NCBI RefSeq assembly: GCF_013362995.1
Contig: NZ_JABWDV010000449.1
Location: 1 to 34,862, forward strand
Source of the DNA: Streptomyces sp. TRM64462
GTDB lineage: Bacteria > Actinomycetota > Actinomycetes > Streptomycetales > Streptomycetaceae
Reading direction: 5' to 3'
Length of the DNA: 34,862 nucleotides
Below, piece by piece: positions 1 to 7,336 of this stretch (positions are counted from its first letter, which is position 1; each line of letters opens with the position of its first letter). A program made the translations under genes and the position numbers. Below the pieces are notes generated by a model, which saw only the letters and a program-made list of their open reading frames with translations, was not told the origin of the DNA and made no database searches.

Positions 1-810
1 GCCGTCGCCGCCGGCGCCGCCGCCAGGGTCGGCACCCTGCCCGCCCCCGAGGACTTCGCCAACGTCCCCGGGCTCGGCGTCCAGGGCGTCGTCGAGGGCC
101 ACGCCGTCCTCGTCGGGCGGGAGAAGCTGCTGGCCGACGCCGGTGCCGGCGTCGAACTGCCCGCGCCGCTCGCCGCCGCGAAGGACGCCGCCGAGGCCGC
201 CGGCCGTACCGCTGTCGTCGTCGCGTGGGACGGCGAGGCCCGCGCCGTCCTCGCCGTGGCGGACGCCGTCAAGGACACCAGCGCCGAGGCGATCGAGCGG
301 CTGCGCGGCCTCGGCCTCACGCCGATCCTGCTCACCGGCGACCACCGGGCCGTCGCCCAGGCCGTCGCCGCCGAGGTCGGCATCGACGCCGCGCACGTCA
401 TCTCCGAGGTGCTGCCCCAGGACAAGGTCGACGTCGTCAAGCGCCTCCAGGCCGAGGGCCGCAGCGTCGCCATGGTCGGCGACGGCGTCAACGACGCCGC
501 CGCGCTCGCCCAGGCCGACCTGGGCCTCGCCATGGGCACCGGAACCGACGCCGCCATCGAGGCCGGCGACCTCACCCTCGTACGGGGCGACCTGCGCGTC
601 GCCGCCGACGCCATCCGGCTGTCACGGCGCACGCTCGGCACCATCAAGGGCAACCTCTTCTGGGCCTTCGCCTACAACGTCGCCGCCCTGCCCCTCGCCG
701 CCGCCGGGCTCCTCAACCCGATGATCGCGGGCGCGGCCATGGCCTTCTCGTCCGTCTTCGTCGTCGGCAACAGCCTGCGCCTGCGCGGCTTCCAGGCCGT
801 CGCCTCCTGA
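1..810 (+). CDS. Heavy-metal (Cu+-type) P-type ATPase, C-terminal part
   Basis: This is the last 269 residues of a P1B-type ATPase that pumps a soft metal out of the cytoplasm. The gene enters from before base 1, so the phosphorylated DKTGT loop and the CPC membrane segment are not visible. Visible are the end of the nucleotide-binding domain, the hinge (ILLTGDH, then VGDGVNDAAAL with the Mg-binding aspartates) and the last two membrane helices. The penultimate helix carries a YN pair (AYNVAALPLAA) and the last an M-x-x-S-S pattern (AMAFSSVFVVGNSLRLR). These match Cu+-exporting CopA/CtpV-type pumps better than Zn/Cd pumps. The family is clear. The metal is inferred from these helix motifs alone. 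Confidence 0.93.
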   Translation, partial: AVAAGAAARVGTLPAPEDFANVPGLGVQGVVEGHAVLVGREKLLADAGAGVELPAPLAAAKDAAEAAGRTAVVVAWDGEARAVLAVADAVKDTSAEAIERLRGLGLTPILLTGDHRAVAQAVAAEVGIDAAHVISEVLPQDKVDVVKRLQAEGRSVAMVGDGVNDAAALAQADLGLAMGTGTDAAIEAGDLTLVRGDLRVAADAIRLSRRTLGTIKGNLFWAFAYNVAALPLAAAGLLNPMIAGAAMAFSSVFVVGNSLRLRGFQAVAS

Positions 811-842
811 GGGCCCGCCTCCCGAGCGGCCCCGCTCCGGGG

Positions 843-848
843 CACAAT
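843..848 (+). promoter_or_regulatory. -10-like box of the HD-domain gene
   Basis: CACAAT ends 7 bases before the ATG at 855, which would make the transcript start at or next to the start codon. There is no Shine-Dalgarno sequence and no convincing -35. The same geometry recurs at several genes in this window. Confidence 0.35.
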
Positions 849-854
849 GGCCGC

Positions 855-1535
855 ATGTCGCGCGCCCTTCCCGAGCACCCCGCCCACGACGAGCTGACCG
901 GCCGCTGGGCGGACACCGTGCTCCGGGCGCGGGACACCGACGCGTGCATGCCGTCCCCCTACCGCTACGCCCACGAGCTGCTGCGCCGCTGGGCGGAGCC
1001 CCACCGCCGGTACCACACCACCGACCACCTCCTCGCCGTCCTGCGCCGCATCGACGAACTGGCCGACTGCGCCGACGACCTGCCCGCCGTGCAGCTCGCC
1101 GCCTGGTTCCACGACGCGTACTACCTGCCCGACCGCTCCACCAACGAGGAGCGCAGCGCCCGCCTCGCCGAGAAGGCCCTGCCCGAGCTGGACATCGACC
1201 CGGCCCGTACGGCGGAGGTGGCCCGCCTCGTACGGCTCACCGTCACGCACGACCCCGCCCCCGGCGACCGCAATGGCGAGGTGCTGTGCGACGCCGACCT
1301 CGCCATCCTGGCCGCCGCGCCCGAGGCGTACGAGGCGTACACGGCCGCCGTACGCGAGGAGTACGGGTTCGTGCCCGACGACGCCTTCCGCGAGGGGCGC
1401 GCCGCCGTGCTGCGCCAACTCCTGGACCTGTCACGCCTGTTCCGCACCCCGTACGGCGCGGAGCGGTGGGAGGCGCCCGCCCGCCGCAACATGACGGCCG
1501 AGCTGGAGCGCCTGGGAACGCGCGCGGGAATGTAA
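855..1535 (+). CDS. HD-domain metal-dependent phosphohydrolase family protein
   Basis: A 226-residue protein resembling the predicted metal-dependent HD-superfamily phosphohydrolases (COG4339 type). The metal-ligand motifs are seen as YHTTDHL (residues 53-59) and WFHDAYY (84-90), followed by the family's N-EER segment (about 97-100). A later aspartate in LCDADLAIL fits the last ligand of the fold. The family usually has about 200-220 residues, so the protein looks complete. The substrate is unknown, with nucleotides or other phosphate esters expected. I chose ATG 855 because the domain begins just after it. It is 44 bases after the ATPase stop and has its own -10-like box, so it may be transcribed separately. 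Confidence 0.8.
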   Translation: MSRALPEHPAHDELTGRWADTVLRARDTDACMPSPYRYAHELLRRWAEPHRRYHTTDHLLAVLRRIDELADCADDLPAVQLAAWFHDAYYLPDRSTNEERSARLAEKALPELDIDPARTAEVARLVRLTVTHDPAPGDRNGEVLCDADLAILAAAPEAYEAYTAAVREEYGFVPDDAFREGRAAVLRQLLDLSRLFRTPYGAERWEAPARRNMTAELERLGTRAGM

Positions 1536-1562
1536 GCGGCACCGGCGGCGTTCACACCTGTT

Positions 1563-2978
1563 ATGCCGCCCATCGACGATCATGACCCCGCGCCCGCCCC
1601 TGACACCGCCGCGAAGCAGCGCATGCCGCTGGCCGTGTACATCCTCGGCCTCTCCGTCTTCGCCCTCGGGACCAGCGAGTTCATGCTGTCGGGGCTGCTG
1701 CCGCCCATCGCGGACGACATGGGCGTCTCCATCCCGCAGGCCGGGCTGCTGATCTCCGCGTTCGCGATCGGCATGGTCGTCGGCGCACCGCTGCTCGCCG
1801 TGGCGACCCTGCGGCTGCCGCGCAAGACGACGCTCGTCGCGCTGATCACGACGTTCGGTATCGGCCAGGTCGCGGGCGCGCTGGCCCCCTCGTACGGGAT
1901 TCTCTTCGCGTCGCGCGTCGTCAGCGCGCTCGCCTGCGCGGGGTTCTGGGCGGTCGGCGCGGCCGTCGCCATCGCGATGGTGCCGCCGGGCGCACGCGCC
2001 CGCGCGATGGCCGTGATGATCGGCGGCCTGTCCATCGCGAACGTCCTGGGCGTCCCGGCCGGCGCGTTCCTCGGCGAACACCTGGGCTGGCGCTCCGCGT
2101 TCTGGGCCGTCGGCGCCGCGTCCGCGATCGCGCTCGTCGGCGTCGTCACCCGCATCCCGAACATCCCGCTGCCCGCCCGGAAGCCCGCGCTGCGCCGCGA
2201 GCTGACCATCTACCGGGACCGTCAGGTGTGGCTGGCCGTCGTCGTCACGGCGCTCGCCGCCGGCGGTGTCTTCTGCGCCTTCTCGTACCTGGCGCCGCTC
2301 CTCACCGACGTCGCCGGGCTCGACTCCGGGTGGGTGCCGACCGTGCTGGCGCTGTTCGGGGTCGGCGCGCTCGTCGGGACGACGGTCGGCGGGCGGGTCG
2401 CGGACGCGCACCTGTTCGGCGTGCTGCTCAGCGGCATCAGCGGGTCGACGGTGCTCCTCGCGGCGCTCGCGCTGCTCGGCGGCAGCCCGGTCGCGGCCGT
2501 GGCCCTGTCGTTCCTGCTGGGCGTCACGGCCTTCTACACCGCGCCCGCGCTGAACGCCCGGATGTTCAACGTGGCGGGCGCCGCCCCGACCCTGGCGGGC
2601 GCCACGACGACGGCCGCGTTCAACCTCGGCAACACCGGCGGGCCCTGGCTCGGCGGCACCGTCATCGACGCGGGCCTCGGCTACCCGGCCACCGCGTGGG
2701 CGGGCGCCGCGATGACGCTCGTCGCGCTGGCGGCGGTGGGCGTCGCGCTGCGGCTGCACCGCCGCGAGAAGGGCGGCGCCCCGAGCCGTATCGTCATGGG
2801 CGCGACGACGGACGCGACGGCCGGTACGCCGGTCGTGGACGCGGCGGCCGGTCAGCCGGTCGGGGGCGCGGCGGCCGGTCAGCAGGTCGGAGGCGCGGCG
2901 GCCGGTACGCCCGTCACGGGCGCGGTGCCGGGCGCGGCGCCGGGCGTCGCTTCGGGCGGCGCAGCCCCGCGGCCGTGA
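1563..2978 (+). CDS. MFS efflux transporter, Cml/CmrA-like (DHA1, 12 TM)
   Basis: A 471-residue drug:H+ antiporter-type transporter of the inner membrane. After a short acidic leader, the first helix is followed by FALGTSEFMLSGLLPPIADD, the signature of the Cmx/CmrA and AraJ-like DHA1 group. The A-loop between helices 2 and 3 and the motif-C-like segment GGLSIANVLGVPAGAFLGE follow. Substrate is not predictable; chloramphenicol export is known only for some members. The last ~60 residues are not transporter: they are four copies of a 9-residue Gly/Ala-rich repeat (27-bp units beginning near 2814, 2841, 2868 and 2895) and then an Ala/Gly/Pro tail. The final 65 bases overlap the opposite-strand DUF4031 gene. 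ATG 1563 is the first start; ATG 1623 immediately precedes the conserved region. No clear ribosome site is present. Confidence 0.88.
   Translation: MPPIDDHDPAPAPDTAAKQRMPLAVYILGLSVFALGTSEFMLSGLLPPIADDMGVSIPQAGLLISAFAIGMVVGAPLLAVATLRLPRKTTLVALITTFGIGQVAGALAPSYGILFASRVVSALACAGFWAVGAAVAIAMVPPGARARAMAVMIGGLSIANVLGVPAGAFLGEHLGWRSAFWAVGAASAIALVGVVTRIPNIPLPARKPALRRELTIYRDRQVWLAVVVTALAAGGVFCAFSYLAPLLTDVAGLDSGWVPTVLALFGVGALVGTTVGGRVADAHLFGVLLSGISGSTVLLAALALLGGSPVAAVALSFLLGVTAFYTAPALNARMFNVAGAAPTLAGATTTAAFNLGNTGGPWLGGTVIDAGLGYPATAWAGAAMTLVALAAVGVALRLHRREKGGAPSRIVMGATTDATAGTPVVDAAAGQPVGGAAAGQQVGGAAAGTPVTGAVPGAAPGVASGGAAPRP
2814..2921 (+). repeat. 27-bp in-frame tandem repeat in the MFS C-terminal tail
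   Basis: Four head-to-tail copies start at 2814, 2841, 2868 and 2895, each containing GCGRCGGCCGGT. They encode a 9-residue repeat rich in Ala and Gly in the cytoplasmic tail of the transporter. The copies are degenerate at some positions. Confidence 0.8.
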
Positions 2979-3201
2979 GCAGCCGCACCAGCTCCTTCGA
3001 GCCCACCTCCACCGCGCCGGCCGCCACGGCGTCCGCGTAGCGGTGGGACGGGATGTCGTAGTGGTCGCCGTCGAAGGCGCGCGGCGGGGCGCCGATCGCG
3101 GCGGCGGCCGCGTGCAGCTCGTCGAACGACGTGTCACTGATCAGGTGCGACCACATACGGCCGTGCCCGGGCCAGTTCGGCGGGTCGATGTAGAGCGTCA
3201 C
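2914..3201 (-). CDS. DUF4031 domain-containing protein
   Basis: A 95-residue protein. It begins VTLYIDPPNWPGHGR-WSHLISDTSFDELH and continues with PPRAFDGDHYDIPSHRYADAVAAGA and SKELVRLLTAAGLR, the conserved body of DUF4031, whose function is unknown. The GTG start at 3201 overlaps the stop of the upstream gene (GTGA), so the two are translationally coupled. The last 14 residues are a basic Arg/Pro/Lys tail. They are encoded by the segment that overlaps the end of the convergent MFS gene, so both tails lie in shared, low-complexity DNA. Conserved histidines and aspartates suggest an enzyme or metal site, but that is speculation. Confidence 0.82.
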   Translation of the reverse strand: MTLYIDPPNWPGHGRMWSHLISDTSFDELHAAAAAIGAPPRAFDGDHYDIPSHRYADAVAAGAVEVGSKELVRLLTAAGLRRPKRRPAPRPAPRP

Positions 3202-3554
3202 GTCAGGCGCCCCACCGGAGCGACCACGACACCCGCCCGCCCGCACACCCAGTGCGGGTCGGGGCCCAGTTCCGGCTCCACCTCCAGGGCGTGCGGCTCG
3301 CCCGCGTCGCACACCGGGCACAGCGGCCAGCGCCCGTACCGCTCCAGCAGGGCGTCCTGCACGTCCTGGGCGATCAGCCCGGCGACGTAGGCGACCCCGT
3401 CCGGCCACTGCTCGACCCACCAGCGGCGCTGCGCCACCGCGTCCTCGACCAGCGACACGATCTCCGCCTCGGCGACGTCACGGGCGGTGAGGTCGGCGAG
3501 GACCAGGGCACGTGCGGCGTGCAGCGCCTGTTCCAGGGGGTCGGTCTTCTCCAT
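3198..3554 (-). CDS. Hypothetical protein with CxxC segment, coupled to DUF4031 gene
   Basis: A 118-residue protein I do not recognise by name. The N-terminal two thirds is predicted helical and acidic (EQALHAARALVLADLTARDVAEAEIVSLVEDA). It is followed by a CPVCDAGEPHALEVEPE stretch and a later single cysteine (HWVCGRAG), which could bind zinc only partly. The start ATG 3554 is chosen because CAGAAT (3566-3561 on this strand) ends 7 bases before it, the leaderless geometry seen elsewhere here. An in-frame GTG/ATG start further upstream would run into the divergent rpiR promoter. The stop overlaps the GTG of the DUF4031 gene, so the two make a bicistronic unit. Confidence 0.65.
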   Translation of the reverse strand: MEKTDPLEQALHAARALVLADLTARDVAEAEIVSLVEDAVAQRRWWVEQWPDGVAYVAGLIAQDVQDALLERYGRWPLCPVCDAGEPHALEVEPELGPDPHWVCGRAGVVVAPVGRLT

Positions 3555-3560
3555 GCGCCC

Positions 3561-3566
3561 ATTCTG
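3561..3566 (-). promoter_or_regulatory. -10-like box of the hypothetical/DUF4031 pair
   Basis: On the minus strand CAGAAT is followed by six bases and then the ATG at 3554, giving a probably leaderless start. It lies back-to-back with the rpiR promoter. Confidence 0.35.
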
Positions 3567-3576
3567 ACCCGCGGGG

Positions 3577-3605
3577 TTGACGCACACCATCGCTGAAAAT
3601 ACGTT
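3577..3605 (+). promoter_or_regulatory. rpiR-murQ promoter
   Basis: A -35 box TTGACG (3577-3582), a 17-bp spacer and a -10 box TACGTT (3600-3605) match the actinomycete housekeeping sigma consensus well. Transcription would begin at about 3611-3612, on the GTG start itself, so the mRNA is probably leaderless. Confidence 0.65.
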
Positions 3606-3609
3606 TCAG
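3593..3609. promoter_or_regulatory. Palindromic operator over the rpiR -10 box
   Basis: CTGAAA-ATACG-TTTCAG is a perfect 6+5+6 inverted repeat that covers the -10 box. A second palindrome, GAAACTTTC at 3630-3638 flanked by GTGAA and TTCAC, lies just inside the coding region. GAAA-N-TTTC cores are typical of RpiR/MurR-family operators, so autoregulation by the adjacent gene is likely. Confidence 0.6.
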
Positions 3610-3611
3610 GT

Positions 3612-4592
3612 GTGATCGAAGAGGTGAAGGAAACTTTCACGAGCCCCGGTCAGGCGGGTGCCGCACCCGACGCGCTCGCCGCACCCGACGCACCCGACGC
3701 ACCCCACGCACCCGACGCGCTCGCCGCGAAGGTGCGCACGCTCACGCCCTCCATGACCCGCTCCATGCAGCGCGTCGCCGAGGCCGTCGCCGCCGACCCG
3801 GCCGGGTGCGCCGCCCTCACGGTCACCGGGCTCGCGGAGCTGACCCGCACCAGCGAGGCCACCGTCGTCCGCACCGCGCGCGTCCTCGGCTATCCCGGCT
3901 ACCGCGACCTGCGCCTCGCACTCGCCGGGCTCGCCGCGCAGCGCCGCTCGGGCAGGCCGCCGTCCGTCACCGCCGACATAGCGGTCGACGACCCGATCGA
4001 GGACGTCGTGGCCAAGCTCGCCCGCGACGAGCAGCAGACCCTCGCGGACACGGCCGCCGCGCTCGACACCGCCCAGCTCGCCGCCGCCGTCACCGCGCTC
4101 GCCGCCGCCCGCCGCACCGACATCTACGGCGTCGGCGCCTCCGGGCTCGTCGCCCAGGACCTCGCGCAGAAACTGCTGCGCATCGGCCTCGTCGCGTACG
4201 CGCCCGGCGACCCGCACCTGGCCGTCACGGCCGCCGTCCAGCTCCGCGCCGGGGACGTCGCCGTCGCCATCACCCATTCGGGTGCCACCGCCGATGTGGT
4301 GGAGCCGCTGCGCGTCGCGTTCGAGCGGGGCGCCACGACCGTCGCGGTGACCGGCCGCCCGGACGGGCCGGTCGTCCGGTACGCCGACCACGTCCTCACC
4401 ACGTCCACCGCGCGCGAGAGCGAGCTGCGGCCGGCCGCGATGTCGTCCCGTACGAGCCAACTCCTCGTCGTGGACTGCCTGTTCACGGGCGTCACACAGC
4501 GTACGTACGACACGGCGGCGCCCGCGCTCGCGGCCTCGTACGAGGCGCTGGCCCACCGCAGGACGGCACCCCGCCCCCGTACGACGCGCTGA
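3612..4592 (+). CDS. RpiR/MurR family transcriptional regulator (HTH-SIS)
   Basis: A 326-residue regulator. An N-terminal RpiR helix-turn-helix (about residues 40-110; LTVTGLAELTRTSEATVVR) precedes a SIS sugar-phosphate isomerase-type domain (about 150-285; IYGVGASGLVAQD and AITHSGATADVVEPL). The SIS domain would sense a phosphosugar; because murQ is the next gene, N-acetylmuramate 6-phosphate or a product is the natural candidate. GTG 3612 begins VKETF and probably coincides with the transcription start. Residues about 17-39 are a low-complexity run made of Ala-Pro-Asp and Ala-Leu-Ala units, coded by a 9-12 bp tandem repeat. The N-terminus is thus longer than the domain requires. Confidence 0.9.
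   Translation: MIEEVKETFTSPGQAGAAPDALAAPDAPDAPHAPDALAAKVRTLTPSMTRSMQRVAEAVAADPAGCAALTVTGLAELTRTSEATVVRTARVLGYPGYRDLRLALAGLAAQRRSGRPPSVTADIAVDDPIEDVVAKLARDEQQTLADTAAALDTAQLAAAVTALAAARRTDIYGVGASGLVAQDLAQKLLRIGLVAYAPGDPHLAVTAAVQLRAGDVAVAITHSGATADVVEPLRVAFERGATTVAVTGRPDGPVVRYADHVLTTSTARESELRPAAMSSRTSQLLVVDCLFTGVTQRTYDTAAPALAASYEALAHRRTAPRPRTTR
3660..3729 (+). repeat. In-frame Ala-Pro-Asp microsatellite in rpiR
   Basis: Short units of GCACCCGAC and related GCGCTCGCC repeat in frame and encode an unstructured APD/ALA linker between the start and the HTH domain. Confidence 0.7.
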
Positions 4593-4597
4593 GCGTG

Positions 4598-4689
4598 AGC
4601 GACCACGAGCGGCCGTCCGCGCCGATGGCCACAGGCAGCGACCACGAGCGACCGCCCGCGCCGACCGCCACGGGCAGCGACCACGAGCG
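4598..4689 (+). repeat. 39-bp direct repeats between rpiR and murQ
   Basis: AGCGACCACGAGCG occurs at 4598, 4637 and 4676, an exact 39-bp period. The bases between are also similar, giving about two and a half copies. The murQ reading frame is open through all of it and would read SDHERPxAPxATG repeats from a GTG at 4595. Confidence 0.8.
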
Positions 4690-4723
4690 ATGCGCACCAC
4701 CAGCACCGGGAGAACCACGCACC

Positions 4724-5665
4724 ATGAACGACGACCACGCAGCCTCCCTCCGCAGCCACCTCGGGTCCCTCACCACCGAGGGCTTCCGCCCCGACCTCGC
4801 CGACATCGACACACGGCCCACCCTCGACATCGCCCGCGCCATGAACGCCGGCGACCAGGCCGTACCGGCCGCCGTCGCCACGCAACTGCCGCGCATCGCC
4901 GCCGCGATCGACGCCGTCGCGCCCCGCATGGCGCGCGGCGGGCGGCTCGTCTACGCGGGCGCGGGCACTGCGGGGCGGCTCGGTGTGCTGGACGCCAGCG
5001 AGTGCCCGCCCACCTTCAACGCCGACCCGTCGCAGGTCGTCGGCCTCATCGCGGGCGGCCAGGACGCCCTGGTGAACTCCGTGGAGGGCGCCGAGGACTC
5101 GACGGCTCTCGCCCACGCCGACCTCAAGGCGCTGGAACTCACGGCGGACGACACGGTGGTGGGCGTCTCGGCGTCCGGCCGCACCCCGTACGCGCTCGCG
5201 GCCGTCACCTACGCGCGCGAAGCGGGCGCGCTGACGGTCGGGATCGCCTGCAACCCGGGCAGCGCGCTCGCGGCGGCCGCCGACCACGCGATCGAGGTCG
5301 TCGTCGGCCCCGAGTTCATCACGGGCTCGACGCGCCTCAAATCAGGCACGGCGCAGAAGCTCGTCCTCAACATGCTCTCGACGATCACGATGATCCGGCT
5401 CGGCAAGACGTACGGGAACCTGATGGTCGACGTCCGCGCCACCAACGACAAGCTGCGCGCCCGCTCGCACCGCCTCGTCGCCCTGGCCACGGGCGCGTCC
5501 GACGAGGAGATCGCGGCGGCGCTCGCGGCGACGGGCGGCGAGGTGAAGCACGCGATCCTCGTCCTGCTCGCCGGCGTCGACGCCCCGACCGCCGCGCGCC
5601 TCCTGGCGGACCACCACGGCCACCTGCGGGCCGCACTGGCCGCGTCGGCGCCGCCGACCCCTTGA
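4724..5665 (+). CDS. murQ: N-acetylmuramic acid 6-phosphate etherase
   Basis: A 313-residue enzyme that cleaves the lactyl ether of MurNAc-6-phosphate to give GlcNAc-6-phosphate and D-lactate, a cytoplasmic step in reuse of cell-wall sugars. Diagnostic segments are YAGAGTAGRLGVLDASECPPTF (77-98), with the catalytic-region glutamate, GVSASGRTPYALAA, and the signature SGTAQKLVLNMLSTITMI followed by GKTYGNLMVDV. The length matches the family at about 300. ATG 4724 is preferred because GGGAG lies about 8 bases upstream and MurQ homology starts there, although the frame is open back into the 39-bp repeats. It follows the RpiR regulator by 131 bases and is probably cotranscribed. Confidence 0.95.
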   Translation: MNDDHAASLRSHLGSLTTEGFRPDLADIDTRPTLDIARAMNAGDQAVPAAVATQLPRIAAAIDAVAPRMARGGRLVYAGAGTAGRLGVLDASECPPTFNADPSQVVGLIAGGQDALVNSVEGAEDSTALAHADLKALELTADDTVVGVSASGRTPYALAAVTYAREAGALTVGIACNPGSALAAAADHAIEVVVGPEFITGSTRLKSGTAQKLVLNMLSTITMIRLGKTYGNLMVDVRATNDKLRARSHRLVALATGASDEEIAAALAATGGEVKHAILVLLAGVDAPTAARLLADHHGHLRAALAASAPPTP

Positions 5666-5685
5666 GACCCGCGACGAGAGCGCCC

Positions 5686-5735
5686 AGGGGAGCGGCACGA
5701 GAGCGGGACGGGAGCGGGACGAGAGCGGGATGAGA
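5686..5735 (+). repeat. Degenerate GAGCGGGACG repeats upstream of the LigD phosphoesterase gene
   Basis: About five purine-rich units of GAGAGCGGGACG/GGAGCGGGAC run head to tail just after murQ. No gene or convincing hairpin is seen in them. Confidence 0.6.
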
Positions 5736-5795
5736 AGGAGCCGGAAGGGTACGCGGGCACAGGAGGCAGGAGCGTACGGGAGGAGGTGCCGCCCC

Positions 5796-6425
5796 GTGAC
5801 AGCGAAGGCCGAGAAGGCCGAGAAGGCCGAGAAGGCCGAGAAGGCCGCCCTGACCAGGTACAAGCACAAACGCGACTTCACCCGTACACCCGAACCGAGC
5901 GGCGGCGGCGAGCCGGATGCCGAGCGTCCGTGCTTCGTCGTGCAGATCCACGACGCGACGTCCCTGCACTTCGACTTCCGGCTGGAGGCGGACGGCGTCC
6001 TGAAGTCCTGGTCCGTGCCCAAGGGCCCGTCCGCCGACCCGAAGGACAAGCGCCTCGCGATGCCGACGGAGGACCACCCGCTGGAGTACCGGGAGTTCGA
6101 AGGCGTGATCCCCGAGGGCGAGTACGGCGGCGGGACGGTGATCGTCTGGGACGAGGGGACGTACCGGAACCTCTCCGACGCGCCCCTGGCGGAGGCCCTC
6201 CGCGACGGCCACGCGTCGTTCTGGCTGGACGGCCGCAAGCTGCACGGCGGCTACGCCCTGACCCGCCTGCGCGGCGGGCGGCCCGGCGGCGGGGAGCGCG
6301 AGGCGTGGCTGCTGGTGAAGCGGGCCGACGAGCGCGCGGGCGGCGGCACCCCGGACCCGCGCAGGGCGCGCTCGGTGCGTACGGGCCACACGCTGGGGCA
6401 GGTCGCGCGAGGTGAGCGACAGTGA
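5796..6425 (+). CDS. LigD-type 3'-phosphoesterase (DNA end processing)
   Basis: A 209-residue stand-alone phosphoesterase module of the bacterial end-joining ligase LigD. It removes 3' ribonucleotide and phosphate groups from DNA ends. The family core is plain: FVVQIHDATSLHFDFRLE with the metal-binding His, His and Asp, then VLKSWSVPKGPS, KRLAMPTEDHPLEY, EGVIPEGEYGGGTVIVWD and LHGGYALTRL. GTG 5796 is chosen for the strong GGGAGGAGG (5778-5786) at 9 bases. The N-terminus has a lysine-rich run of four EKA units from a 9-bp DNA repeat (about 5802-5849), not part of the domain. The stop overlaps the next start by four bases (GTGA), so the two repair modules are coupled. Confidence 0.92.
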   Translation: MTAKAEKAEKAEKAEKAALTRYKHKRDFTRTPEPSGGGEPDAERPCFVVQIHDATSLHFDFRLEADGVLKSWSVPKGPSADPKDKRLAMPTEDHPLEYREFEGVIPEGEYGGGTVIVWDEGTYRNLSDAPLAEALRDGHASFWLDGRKLHGGYALTRLRGGRPGGGEREAWLLVKRADERAGGGTPDPRRARSVRTGHTLGQVARGERQ

Positions 6426-7336
6426 CGGTGAAGGTGCGGACCGGCGGCCGCACGCTGGAGATCAGCCGCCCGGAGAAGGTGCTGTTCCCGGAGGACGGCT
6501 TCACGAAGGCCGACCTGGTCGACCACTACCGTGCCGTGGCGCGCCGCATGGTCCCGCAGCTGCGCGGCCGCCCGCTGATGCTGGAACGCCACCCGGACGG
6601 CATCGACGGCGAGGGCTTCATGCAGAAGGACGTCCCGGACCACTTCCCTGACTGGATCCACCGCGCCGAACTGCCCAAGCAGGACGGCACCGTCACGTAC
6701 GCGCTGTGCGACGACACGGCCACGCTCCTCTTCCTGGCCGACCAGGCCTGCGTCACGCCGCACCGCTTCCTGTCCCGCGCGGACCGCCCCGACCACCCGG
6801 ACCGCCTGGTCTTCGACCTGGACCCTCCGAAGAGCGGCGACTTCGGCCTCGTCCGCCAGGCCGCGCGACTGCTGCACGCACTGCTCGGCGAGGAGCTGGG
6901 CCTGCCGTCCCTGGTGATGACGACCGGCTCGCGCGGCCTGCACGTCCTGGTGCCGCTGGACCGAGGGGCGCCGTTCGACGACGTACGGTCCTTCGCACGC
7001 GCCGCCGCCGACGTCCTGGCGGCCCGCCACCCGGACCGGCTCACCACGGAGCCCAGGAAGGACAAACGCGGCGACCGCCTGTACCTCGACACCGCCCGCA
7101 ACGCCTACGCCCAGACCGCCGTCGCCCCGTACGCCGTACGAGCCCGCCAGGGCGCCCCGGTCGCGGCACCGCTGACCTGGGCGGACGTCGACGACCCGGA
7201 CCTCACCCCGGTCCGCTGGACGCTCGCGACCACGGACGGGCTCCTGAAGACCAACCCGTGGCAGGACGCGCCGCGCGCCCACGCGCTGGGGCCGGCGGTG
7301 CGCCGCTTGAGAACCCTGAAGCAAGGGACACAGTGA
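6422..7336 (+). CDS. LigD-type polymerase/primase module
   Basis: A 304-residue archaeo-eukaryotic primase-like polymerase, the POL part of LigD, which adds nucleotides, preferentially ribonucleotides, at breaks. Visible are RPEKVLFPEDGFTKADLVDHY, GFMQKDVPDHFPDW, the catalytic DLDPP (VFDLDPPKSGDF), the MTTGSRGLHVLVPL motif and the late RGDRLYLDTARNAYAQTAVAPYAVR. Length and motifs are complete for a single-domain POL. No ATP-dependent ligase domain is fused and neither ligase nor Ku lies in this window, so the system is split and the partners must be elsewhere. Its 3' end and the bases after carry short GACACAGTGAAGAC repeats. Confidence 0.92.
   Translation: MTVKVRTGGRTLEISRPEKVLFPEDGFTKADLVDHYRAVARRMVPQLRGRPLMLERHPDGIDGEGFMQKDVPDHFPDWIHRAELPKQDGTVTYALCDDTATLLFLADQACVTPHRFLSRADRPDHPDRLVFDLDPPKSGDFGLVRQAARLLHALLGEELGLPSLVMTTGSRGLHVLVPLDRGAPFDDVRSFARAAADVLAARHPDRLTTEPRKDKRGDRLYLDTARNAYAQTAVAPYAVRARQGAPVAAPLTWADVDDPDLTPVRWTLATTDGLLKTNPWQDAPRAHALGPAVRRLRTLKQGTQ

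Noticed and set aside
225..854. Upstream extension of the HD-domain frame
   Set aside because: The extension overlaps the conserved ATPase frame and is Arg-rich shadow sequence. The conserved protein starts near 855.
4598..4689. CRISPR-like array at the 39-bp repeats
   Set aside because: The similarity extends across the whole unit with no unique spacers, and there are no cas genes.
4595..4723. Annotating murQ from GTG 4595 with the SDHER repeats
   Set aside because: There is no ribosome site, and the MurQ family starts at the ATG with GGGAG upstream. It is kept as a finding only.
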